A stretch of 64,000 bases of DNA from Anisus vortex (Eukaryota > Mollusca > Gastropoda > Planorbidae): positions 30,449,382 through 30,513,381 of the forward strand of contig OX421507.1 of the NCBI GenBank assembly GCA_949126835.1, given 5' to 3'. Shown in pieces: positions 36,101 through 48,100 of this stretch (positions are counted from its first letter, which is position 1; the number at the start of each line of letters is the position of its first letter). The position numbers and the translations under genes were made by a program. The notes under the pieces are model-generated. The model saw only the letters and a list, made by a program, of their open reading frames with translations, had not been told where the DNA came from and made no database searches.

Positions 36101-39100
36101 ACTGTGTGTGTATATGTAAAGCATGTTATAATAATTTGTTTCACTGTGTGTGTATATGTAAAGCATGTTATAATAATTTGTTTTGCTATGTGTAGCATGT
36201 TATAATAATTTGTTTCACTGTGTGTGTATATGTAAAGCATGTTATAATAATTTGTTTCACTGTGTGTGTATATGTAAAGCATGTTATAATAATTTGTTTT
36301 GCTATGTGTGTATATGTAAAGCATGTTATAATAATTTTTTTTTTCTATTTGGCATTGTGTTCATAGTTCATTTAGATTTATTTAATTATATTTAATTTTG
36401 GGGCAGAGATTTTGTGTATATTATTGTACCTAACACTAACACTTTTATGTTTTCTCATAGTCTCTATGACTTTCTAGTACACATTGTCTTTTACATTCTA
36501 GTTTAGAAACTAAGTCACAAAAACTAAATAGGGTGCTATTTTCAGTCTAGTGTTCACACAGGGGGATTTACTCTACTGAAGATTATGTCATTTTTTTTAC
36601 TCAACATCCACTTGTATGCAGGTAAACACAAACACACACCTATTCTGCAGGTAAATACAAACACACACCTATTCTGCAGGTAAATACAAACACACACCTA
36701 TTCTGCAGGTAAATACAAACACCCACCTGTTCTGCAGGTAAATACAAACACACACATGTTCTGCAGGTAAATATACAAACACACACCTGTTCTGCAGGTA
36801 AATACAAAGACACACCTGTTCTGCAGGTAAATACAAACACCCACCTGTTCTGCAGGTAGCTACAAACACACACATGTTCTGCAGGTAAATATACAAACAC
36901 ACACCTGTTCTGCAGGTAAATTCAAACACCCACCTGTTCTGCAGGTAAAAACAAACACACATCTGTTTTGTAGGTAAATACAAACACACACTTGTTCTGC
37001 AAGTGAATACAAACACACACCTGTTCTGCAGGTAAATACAAACACCCACCTATTCTGCAGGTAAATACAAACACACATCTGTTTTGCAGGTAAATACAAA
37101 TACACACCTGTTCTGCAGGTAAATACAACCACCCACCTGTTCTGCAGGTAAATACAAACACACACCTGTTCTGCAGGTAAATACAACCACCCACCTGTAT
37201 TGCAGGTAAATACAAAGGTAAAGAGTCTTCAGGTTTGGTCTCTACATCAGACATTTCCGGAGACTCTGGCAGGTAATTATCCTCAGAGTGACTGTGTTCT
37301 GAGTCATGGCCTGGACTTTCTTCCACATCTGAGTGATCATCAAACTTTGACCTCATTTTACCTGAACAAACAAAAGCAAACTCATAATTAAAAAATTATA
37401 CTAAAGCCCTATATCTTATACATTATAGACGCTCCTTATATAAAGAAGATTATTGCGTCCTACGCACATCCTTGGTTCGAGTCTAGTCCTACATTTCTAT
37501 TAGTGTTTTAAATAATGTTAAGTTACTGATTTTCCTGTTCTGTTCGGGCAACCCATTCCATGCCCAGATGTAACAGATTGTTTTGGGATTGTATTTATAA
37601 ATTTTAAAATTTAATGCCTTATGTATTATTACTTTTGTACTCTTTGCCTTTTTGTCCTCTAGTGTTTCACGGTTTAATTATTTAACTATTGATGTTACTC
37701 GTGTCGGTTGTGAATATTAGCCAGTATTGAATCTTTCAGCTCTTTTCTGAATTTGTTCTAATTTTGTAATGTTCTCTATAGTTGATGGTACCCATACAGA
37801 TGATGCATATTCTAGTATAGGTCTAACTAATGTGAGACACCATTTTAGTTTTGTATTCTTATTACATAAATGTAGAAGTTCCCTTTTATGAAGCCTAATG
37901 TTTTGTTAGATTTTTTAATGACTTCATCAATATGTAGAATCCAAGATAACTTATCATTTACTATTACTCCAGCTGGCTCTCCATATTGTCTCTCCTAGGC
38001 CCTGTAGCACAACTGGAGAGGACACTCACCTCACCTATGAAGCTACACCATCGTCTATCGAGACGGACGGATGCCGACGATGGAATTATTACTCCTAAGT
38101 ACAGTACTTTACATTTTTTAGTTAGGGTTAGGTCTTGACCATGAATGAAATAGTTTGTAATTTTTTAGTTAGGGTTAGGTCTTGACCATGAATGAAATAG
38201 TTTGTAATTTTTTAGTTAGGGTTAGGTCTTGACCATGAATGAAATAGTTTGTAATTTTTTAGTTAGGGTTAGGTCTTGACCATGAATGAAATAGTTTGTA
38301 ATTTTTTAGTTAGGGTTAGGTCTTGACCATGAATGAAATAGTTTGTAAATTTTTAGTTAGGGTTAGGTCTTGACCATGAATGAAATAGTTTGTAATTTTT
38401 TAGTTAGGGTTAGGTCTTGACCATGAATGAAATAGTTTGTAAATTTTTAGTTAGGGTTAGGTCTTGACCATGAATGAAATAGTTTGTAAATTTTTAGTTA
38501 GGGTTAGGTCTTGACCATGAATGAAATAGTTTGTAATTTTTTAGTTAGGGTTAGGTCTTGACCATGAATGAAATAGTTTGTAATTTTTTAGTTAGGGTTA
38601 GGTCTTGACCATGAATGAAATAGTTTGTAATTTTTTAGTTAGGGTTAGGTCTTGACCATGAATGAAATAGTTTGTAATTTTTTAGTTAGGGTTAGGTCTT
38701 GACCATGAATGAAATAGTTTGTAATTTTTTAGTTAGGGTTAGGTCTTGACCATGAATGAAATAGTTTGTAATTTTTTAGTTAGGGTTAGGTCTTGACCAT
38801 GATTGAAATAGTTTGTAATTTTTTAGTTAGGGTTAGGTCTTGACCATGATTGAAATAGTTTGTAATTTTTTTTTCCCTTGGATACTCTTAACAGTTGGTA
38901 CTTTTCTGGGTGAAAAAACACAGATCTTAGGGACCAGACATGCCAAAAAATTTAAGTTATTGTTTTTAGTAAACTAGTATGGTTAACTTTATCAAATGCT
39001 TAAGAAAAATCTGGTAATATAGCATCAATTTGGTTGTTATTGTCTAATCCTTTAGACAAGTCATCTATTAAACCTATTAATTGTGTTTCACATGAGTCTA

Positions 39101-42100
39101 GGTAGGTCTGCACTGGTCAGAAGACTAGTACCCTGGTCTTCCAGGTTGGGCGCAGGGTTAACAACTCTGTCCTGGAAAAAACAAGCCGGTTACGGAAACA
39201 GCAACAAAGTCAATACCTATAAACAGAGAGTTGTCCCAGGGACTTGTATGAATGACAAACAGTAGGGCAGGAATTAAAGGAATTTGGTCACTCCTGGAAT
39301 ACAATTGGAATTGTCGCACGTGACAGACAAAGATGGAAAGACTTTGTTGCTGCCCTATGCACCAATGCAAGTAAGTAAAGTATGAATCAATTTGGTCCAA
39401 CAGGATACTTTACTTTTACTTTATCTATTACATGCTCAAGTATTTTGCATGTTTATATATTATATGCTCAAGTATTTTGCATGTTATGCTTGTTAGGGAA
39501 AGAGGTCTGTAATTTCCTGGGTCAGATTTATTTCATTTTTTTAAAAAGGGGGGTTACATTGGCTAATTTCCAATCTTTCTGCCCTTTGCTGGTTTTATCA
39601 AAGGATGTTGTTTTTTTTTCTATGTCTAATATCACAGTAACCTGAACGATTTATGACACTTGAAACTTGGTCACAATATGACAAATAACACTGGGGTTGT
39701 AACTCAAAATTTACCAAAATGTGACTGTGCTCATTCTTTCAGTGTAGTCTTTATATATGATATGTGTGTTCTAAAGTCTGATTACATCTTGGTAGAAACC
39801 GCTTATTTAGTGTTACTTACAAGAGGCAGGGTTCTTACAGAGTCATGGAATTTCGGAAAAGTTTTGGAAAATTGGCAGGACCATTTCCAGTATGAACAAG
39901 TTTTGGAAATTGGCAGGACCATTTCCAGTATGAACAAGTTTTGGAAATTGGCAGGACCATTTCCAGTATGAACAAGTTTTGGAAATTTTCATTTTTATAA
40001 TTAGAGCATGGAAAAGTTTTCGAATTTATTGATTTAGAAATTTGATTTGAAATAATTGAGGAGACCTGGTAGGGATGTTAATAGGCCTATCGGTTTTCGG
40101 TTCCTGAAATCCTATCATAAATTAACTTTCATCTCCCCACCCCCACCCCTCATGAGCAAAGTTACAGGCCGGCTGGTAAGGACAAGTCTAGATCTATACT
40201 TTAAAAGAACAGTCACAGTTTGTGGGTTAAAGTATTTTGGGTACCAAAATTGTAATGTTATGGCTGAAACCGTAACTGTAGACAGCGCTGGTTATAGCTG
40301 AAACCATAACTGTAGGCAACCCTGGTTATAGCTGAAACCGTAACTGTAGGCAACCCTGGTTATGGCTGAAACCGTAACTGTAGGCAACCCTGGTTATAGC
40401 TGAAACCGTAACTGTAGGCAACCCTGGTTATAGCTGAAACCGTAACTGTAGGTAACCCTGGTTATAGCTGAAACCGTAACTGTAGGCAACCCTGGTTATA
40501 GCTGAAACCGTAACTGTAGGTAACCCTGGTTATAGCTGAAACCGTAACTGTAGGCAACCCTGGTTATAGCTGAAACCGTAACTGTAGGCAACCCTGGTTA
40601 TGGCTGAAACCGTAACTGTAGACAGCGCTGGTTATGGCTGAAACCGTAACTGTAGACAGCGCTGGTTATAGCTGAAACCGTAACTGTAGGCAGCCATACT
40701 ATGTTATTTTACAGTGAGGAAAAATCAATAAAATGAAATAGATCATTATGTACATCTTTGTCAAGGCAAAATATTATACGTCCATCATCCCAGACTTGTT
40801 CAAACAGTATGAATTGGTAAATGCTAAATATGAACTGATAAATGCTAAGTATGAACTGGTAAATGCTAAGTATGAACTGGTAAATGCTAAGCATGATCTG
40901 GTAAATGCTAAATATGAACTGATAAATGCTAAGTACAAACTGGTAAATGCTAAATATGAACAGGTAAATGCTAAGTATGAACTGGTAAATGCTAAGTATG
41001 AACTGGTAAATGCTAAGCATGATCTGGTAAATGCTAAGCATGATCTGGTAAATGCTAAGTATGAACTGGTAAATGCTAAGTATGAACTGGTAAATGCTAA
41101 GCATGATCTGGTAAATGCTAAATATGAACTGATAAATGCTAAGTATGAACTGGTAAATGCTAAATATGAACTGGTAAATGCTAGGTATGAACTGGTAAAT
41201 GCTAGATATGAACTAGTAAATGCTAAGTATGTACTGGTAAATGCTAAGTATGAACTGGTAAATGCTAAGTATGAACTGGTAAATGCTAGATATGAACTAG
41301 TAAATGCTAAGTATGTACTGGTAAATGCTAAGTATGAACTAGTAAATGCTAAGTATGTACTGGTAAATGCTAGATATGAACTGGTAAATGCTAAGTATGA
41401 ACTAGTAAATGCTAAGTATGTACTGGTACATGCTAAGTATGAACTAGTAAATGCTAAGTATGTACTGGTAAATGCTAAGTATGAACTGGTAAATGCTAAG
41501 TATGAAGTGGTAAATGCTAAGTATGAACTGGTAAATGCTAAGTATGAACTGGTAAATGCTAAGTATGAAGTGGTAAATGCTAAGTATGAACTGGTAAATG
41601 CTAAGTATGAACTGGTAAATGCTAAGTATGAACTGGTAAATGCTAAGTATGAACTGGTAAATGCTAAGTATGAACTGGTAAATGCTAAGTATGAACTGGT
41701 AAATGCTAAGTATGAACTGGTAAATGCTAAGTATGAACTGGTAAATGCTAAGTATGAACTGGTAAATGCTAAGTATGAACTGGTAAATGCTAAGTATGAA
41801 CTGGTAAATGCTAAGTATGAACTGGTAAATGCTAAGTATGAACTGGTAAATGCTAAGTATGAACTGGTAAATGCTAAGTATGAACTGGTAAATGCTAAGT
41901 ATGAACTGGTAAATGCTAAGTATGAACAGTGATAAATATGAAAAATAGTTGTGGACTGTAAAAAACAAAAAATTTTGTCTTAGGTGATGTCTACAAATTG
42001 CCCTTATAGTGTAATATTATTTATTTATTTTAGCTGAATTGTAAATGCATGTAAAAAAAATTTAAAGGTACAATAATGTAAGAATGTGATTTTTAAAGTG

Positions 42101-45100
42101 TGTCATTTGCAACTGGCCTGCCTGCACACACAGGCCTGCCTTATTAGGTCTTCCTGTAAGTAAAAAAGTTAAGTATCCCTTCTGACCAAATTGATCCATA
42201 GGCAGGGGAAGCAGTGTTCACCAGTTTCTGTGGCCACAGCATACTAGGGGATTGCGTGGCCAGCACAATGCCCAGCCTTTTTTACTCTACCACAACTAAA
42301 GTCAGGTACCCATCAGAGCTGGGTAGACTCAGGGACAGCCTCCAGACCCAAGTACAAATCCTAGCCTTTACCAGGATCCACACTCAGGGCCTTTGGTACA
42401 CCAGCCAAATGCGCTACCACTCGGCCACCATGCCCCGCTGTGTCTTCCTGCTACTCTTGTATAAACACACCTGGATTTTTGTTCTCATCTCCTCCTTCCT
42501 GGTCTCCTTCATCTTCCTTGGATGTATTCATTGCTTTCTCTTCGCTTGTGTTTTGATTTTCTTTACTTGTGTCCTCATCATCATTACTGCTATCTTCTTC
42601 ACTACTGCTGTCTGTGGCGGAGAATAATACAAGATTAGAAGCAAAGAGAAGATAAAAATAGTACAGATGCTTATAATACAAGATTAGAAGCAAAGAGAAG
42701 ATAACAATAGTACATATGCTTATAATACAAGATTAGAAGCAAAGAGAAGATAAAAATAGTACAGATGCTTATAATACAAGATTAGAAGCAAAGAGAAGAT
42801 AAAAATAGTACAGATGCTTATAATACAAGATTAGAAGCAAAGAGAAGATAACAATAGTACAGATGCTTATAATACAAGATTAGAAAAGATAACAATAGTA
42901 CAGATGCTTATATTGTTAATTTTTCATTGAGAAAATCATAGCGATTAAATAAAACAGAACTTGTATATCAATAACTTTATTTCCTGTATAGCAATTACTT
43001 TATTTATAATAATCGGGAATTCTGAAAATGTATATTATAGTCTATGGTATTTGTTTAGCAAGATACCTGTATTTCATATAAAATTAAAGGGAATTGAACA
43101 GGAAATAATAATAAGTAGAAGTTAAAACAATATTATAATAATAGTTACATCGTTATTAATAATTCTTAAAGATCAAATGTTTTATTTAAGAAAAAAAGGA
43201 GCACTAAAATCAATCAATAATTTTTTATTATTTGTGTAGCATATATCCTATTTGGCTTGAAACAACTAAAAGTATATCTATTCCTGATCATAATGCATTT
43301 TGAATTTTGAAAATATCTAATATAGTTACTAAGTTATACGCATTTTTGTAATATTAGTTTCAGCAGGCAAAGGCCGATCCTTCACATTTATATATAGTTT
43401 ACATTGGCATAGGCCTAACCACGAATGTCGGAATCTTTAATTAGTAAATAAACCAAAAGTCCTCAAAACCAGATTAAAATGATTTAATGTTATTATCTAA
43501 TGAATAGAAATTAATAATTAGCAATAAAAATAAAAATTATTTTACTAGCATATTTGACAAACTCCAAGGCCTAGAAACATTTTGAGTAGGTGTGGATATG
43601 CTTTGTTTACAAAAGTTTCGACTAAAATCGACTAAAAATCGTCATTATTATTTAAAAATCTAAAGTAAACTAAGCGGAAAGGAAGCAAAAAGAGTTGTCA
43701 TTCGTTTGATAATATAAAAAGTTGAATTAATAGGCCATAGCAACAAAATAAGCTATGAAAACCAAATCGACTATATATGGTGGACTGGCATGGAATGAGT
43801 TAACACAGAGGTGGAGTAACACAGAGGTGGAGTAACACAGAGGTGGACCAACACAGAGGTGGAGTAACACAGAGGTGGGCCAACACAGAGGTGGGCCAAC
43901 ACAGAGGTGGGCCAATACAGAGGTGGAACAACACAGAGGTGGAACAACACAGAGGTGGAACAATACAGAGGTGGAACAACACAGAGGTGGAACAACACAG
44001 AGGTGGAACAACACAGAGGTGGAACAACACAGAGGTGGAACAACACAGAGGTGGAACAACACAGAGGTGGAACAACACAGAGGTGGAACAACACAGAGGT
44101 GGAACAACACAGAGGTGGGCCAACACAGAGGTGGGCCAACACAGAGGTGGGCCAACACAGAGGTGGGCCAACACAGAGGTGGGCCAATACAGAGGTGGGC
44201 CAATACAGAGGTGGGCCAATACAGAGGTGGGCCAATACAGAGGTGGGCCAATACAGAGGTGGGCCAATACAGAGGTGGGCCAATACAGGGGTGGGCTAAT
44301 ACAGGGGTGGGCCAATACAGAGGTGGGCCAATCCAGAGGTGGGCCAATCCAGAGGTGGGCCAATACAGAGGTGGGCCAATACAGAGGTGGGCCAATACAG
44401 AGGTGGGTTAATACAGAGGTGGGTTAATTTAATACAGAGGAGGGCCAATACAGAGGTGGGTTAATACAGAGGTGGGTTAATACAGAGGTGGGCCAATACA
44501 GAGGTGGGCCAATACAGAGGTGGGTTAATACAGAGGTGGGCTAATACAGAGGTGGGCCAATACAGAGGTGGGCCAATACAGAGGTGGGCCAATACAGAGG
44601 TGGAACAACACAGAGGTGGGCCAATACAGAGGTGGGCCAATACAGAGGTGGGTTAATACAGAGGTGGGTTAATACAGAGGAGGGCCAATACAGAGGTGGG
44701 TTAATACAGAGGTGGGCCAATACAGAGGAGGGCCAATACAGAGGTGGGCCAATACAGAGGTGGGTTAATACAGAGGTGGGTTAATACAGAGGTGGGTTAA
44801 TACAGAGGTGGGTTAATACAGAGGTGGGTTAATACAGAGGTGGGTTAATACAGAGGTGGGTTAATAAAGCTTTCTTCCTTGAAACAAACTTTTTAACAAA
44901 TGTTTTATGAACTTATTTTTAAATAAGGGAGAAAACTAAAAACTAAGTAAAGCAGTTAAGATGTGCATAGTGGATTCTAATGAATTTGTTAGAGAAGTGT
45001 ATTGGTCTTTACTAGATAATGACACTTTTAATAAACATTATTATTATGTTTACTATTTCCTTAACATAATTTAACATGTATTTCACTGGTCTTAAGTGTT

Positions 45101-48100
45101 ACCGATGTCTTTGATTCTATTTCTTCCTATTTCGAACAATTCAAAATATCATGGGAGTTACGAAAAAACATACTATAATAAAAGGAAGTTTTACTGAAGG
45201 AAACTTTTCAAGATTTTGTTACAAGTAATATTATAAAACACAATCACCTAGTATGCCGTGGCCACAGAAACTGGCCCTATGATCAATTTGGTACAATGGG
45301 TACTTTACTTAATATTTTTAAAACACAATCACCTAGTATGCCGTGGCCACAGAAACTGGCCCTATGATCAATTTGGTACAATGGGTACTTTACTTAATAT
45401 TTTTAAAACACAATCACCTAGTATGCCGTGGCCATAGAGATCAATTCGGTACAATGGGTACTTTACTTAATATTATAAAACTGCATCAAGTTGATAGGTC
45501 ATACCCGATTTGTTATAAAATTTATGGTAAAAAAGTTCAACCTATTCGCAAGTATATATGGTAGTTCAAAAACTAAAGCTACACACAAAAATTACAGAAC
45601 TCTAACTGCATTATCTAGTCTCATGTCCATAGTGCATGTCTTATCCAAAAAAATTACAGAACTCTTACTGCATTATCTAGTCTCATGTCAATAGTGCATG
45701 TCTTATCCAAAAAAATTACAGAACTCTTACTGCATTATCTAGTCTCATGTCAATAGTGCATGTCTTATCCAAAAAAATTACAGAACTCTTACTGCATTAT
45801 CTAGTCTCATGTCAATAGTGCATGTCTTATCCAAAAAAATTACAGAACTCTTACTGCATTATCTAGTCTCATGACCATAGTGCATGTCTTATCCAAAAAA
45901 AGGAACCATTTACACTAAGAAACATTTTAACCATCGACCTACTTTTCCCCCTCCGTCCCGCACCCATATTTCCATCATCTGATGCAATTCCCTGCGGCCC
46001 AGGCATATATATTTCCATCAAAGAAGGTTGTCTTTTTAAAGAACAAAAAAAAATGATTTCAGGCAAAAGGTTTATACAAAAGCTGAATAGTCTAATTTTA
46101 TTTTGATTTTGAAATTATGAAAATGGACTGTTTACTGGGTTGTTGTTTTTTGTGAAATTGAAAGTGCGGTTCTAATGTCCAATAGCAATTTACCTTCCAC
46201 TTTTATGGTCTTAGGTGTGATGAAACTTTTTCTTATGAATTAATATTACTAATAAATCCAATTATTTTGTTAACTAGATGATTTTTAATAAGATAAGTTA
46301 TTAAGTTTAAAAACCATTTCATCTCTCCATGTTATTATCACTTTTTTAAAAACAAATAAGTACAAATGTAATTTTGAAGCCAATCCATGTTTTAACCATT
46401 CTAAAATAATACATGGAATACAAGGTTATCCTATCAATAGATTGATCAGATTTGTTGAAGAAAAAAATTTTAAGTTTTGAGTCATGGCACAGCATTCTTG
46501 GAATGCTAAAAACTGCCTTAGTCGGCTATAGCTTAAATACAGCATTGATAAACTCTAGTAAGCTTAGGCCCATATTATATAATTAAAAGCCAAGATAGGT
46601 TTTTATATATTTCTTTTATTGTAATTTGTGATCAATAAGAAAAATGCTATCTGAGACGTATGCTACTGTATGACAATGACAAAAACAAATTGGTGCAAAT
46701 AAAAAGGTTGACTTGTTCTGCCACCATTTCATTTATGTAAAGAATTTATTTTTATGTGCCTAAATGCTAATTAAATTAAAAGTGACATTTAGCCCTGTAA
46801 ACAAAAAAGTAAGTCAGCGGATCTACGAAAGTTTTTTTTTAAACGTAAAATAATGTCCTACAAAATCCTAGCTATATCTACATCATTACCACCACTGATA
46901 CGGGTGGTCGTTACATCTACATCATTACCACCACTGATACGGGTGGTCGTTACATCTACATCATTACCACCACTGATACGGGTGGTCGTTACATCTACAT
47001 CATTACCACCACTGATACGGGTGGTCGTTACATCTACATCATTACCACCACCGATACGGGTGGTCGTTACATCTACATCATTACCACCACTGATACGGGT
47101 GGTCATTACATCTACATCATTACCAGCACTGATACGGGTGGTCGTTACATCTACATCTTTACCACCACTGATACGGGTGGTCGTTACATCTACATCATTA
47201 CCACCACTGATACGGGTGGTCGTTACATCTACATCATTACCACCACTGATACGGGTGGTCGTTACATCTACATCATTACCACCACTGATATGGGTGGTCG
47301 TTACATCTACATCATTACCACCACTGATACGGGTGGTCGTTACATCTACATCATTACCACCACTGATACGGGTGGTCGTTACATCTACATCATTACCACC
47401 ACTGATACGGGTGGTCGTTACATCTACATCATTACCACCACCGATACGGGTGGTCGTTACATCTACATCATTACCAGCACTGATACGGGTGGTCGTTACA
47501 TCTACATCATTACCACCACTGATACGAGTGGTAGTTACATCTACATCATTACCACCACTGATACAAGTGGTAGTTACATCTACATCATAGTATATACAGT
47601 AGATCTTAACAAACTTCTATGTGAGTATATACAGTAGATCTTAACAAACTTCTATGTGAGTATATACAGTAGATCTAAACAAACTTCTATGTGAGTATAT
47701 ACAGTAGATCTAAACAAACTTCTATGTGAGTATATACAGTAGATCTAAACAAACTTCTATGTGAGTATATACAGTAGATCTAAACAAACTTCTATGTGAG
47801 TATATACAGTAGATCTAAACAAACTTCTATGTGAGTATATACAGCAGATCTAAACAAACTTCTATGTGAGTATATACAGTAGATCTAAACAAACTTCTAT
47901 GTGAGTATATACAGTAGATCTAAACAAACTTTGATGGCCATTAAAATAAGTCACCTGAACTTGAGTCATCTGAGTCTGACTCTGACTCCTCACTGTCATC
48001 TTCTTCTTCCTCCTCTCCTTCCTCTCCTTCATCATCCTCATCACCATCAATACCTTCATCATCATCCTCCTCAGGCACTTTGGCAGGATCTGGGTTTGAC

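Larger units (their letters stand above)
37405..39640 (-). pseudogene. LINE ORF2 (RT) fragment, heavily interrupted
   Basis: Read leftward: [12 protein letters not shown] (39.5 kb), [17 protein letters not shown] and AFDKVNH (39.0 kb), [14 protein letters not shown] and KCKVLYLGV (38.1 kb), [34 protein letters not shown] and the tail (37.4 kb). This is a CR1/Jockey-type RT. The catalytic YxDD segment is missing, and stops are present. Interrupted by an insertion at 39,085-39,395, the 46-bp array, and a 117-bp insertion at 37,971-38,087. Confidence 0.85.

Noticed and set aside
38110..38870. Interstitial telomere
   Set aside because: TTAGGGTTAGG lies in a 46-bp unit that is LINE coding sequence; no pure TTAGGG run.
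40748..41932. 394-codon YELVNAK protein
   Set aside because: Pure 21-bp repeat within a CDK11 intron, antisense, also open on the other strand; no expression signal.
43727..44427. Open frames of 130-222 codons on both strands
   Set aside because: Artefacts of the 16-bp array (three units = 48 bp keep all frames open).
46853..47590. 245-codon open frame
   Set aside because: 39-bp repeat artefact; several frames open at once.
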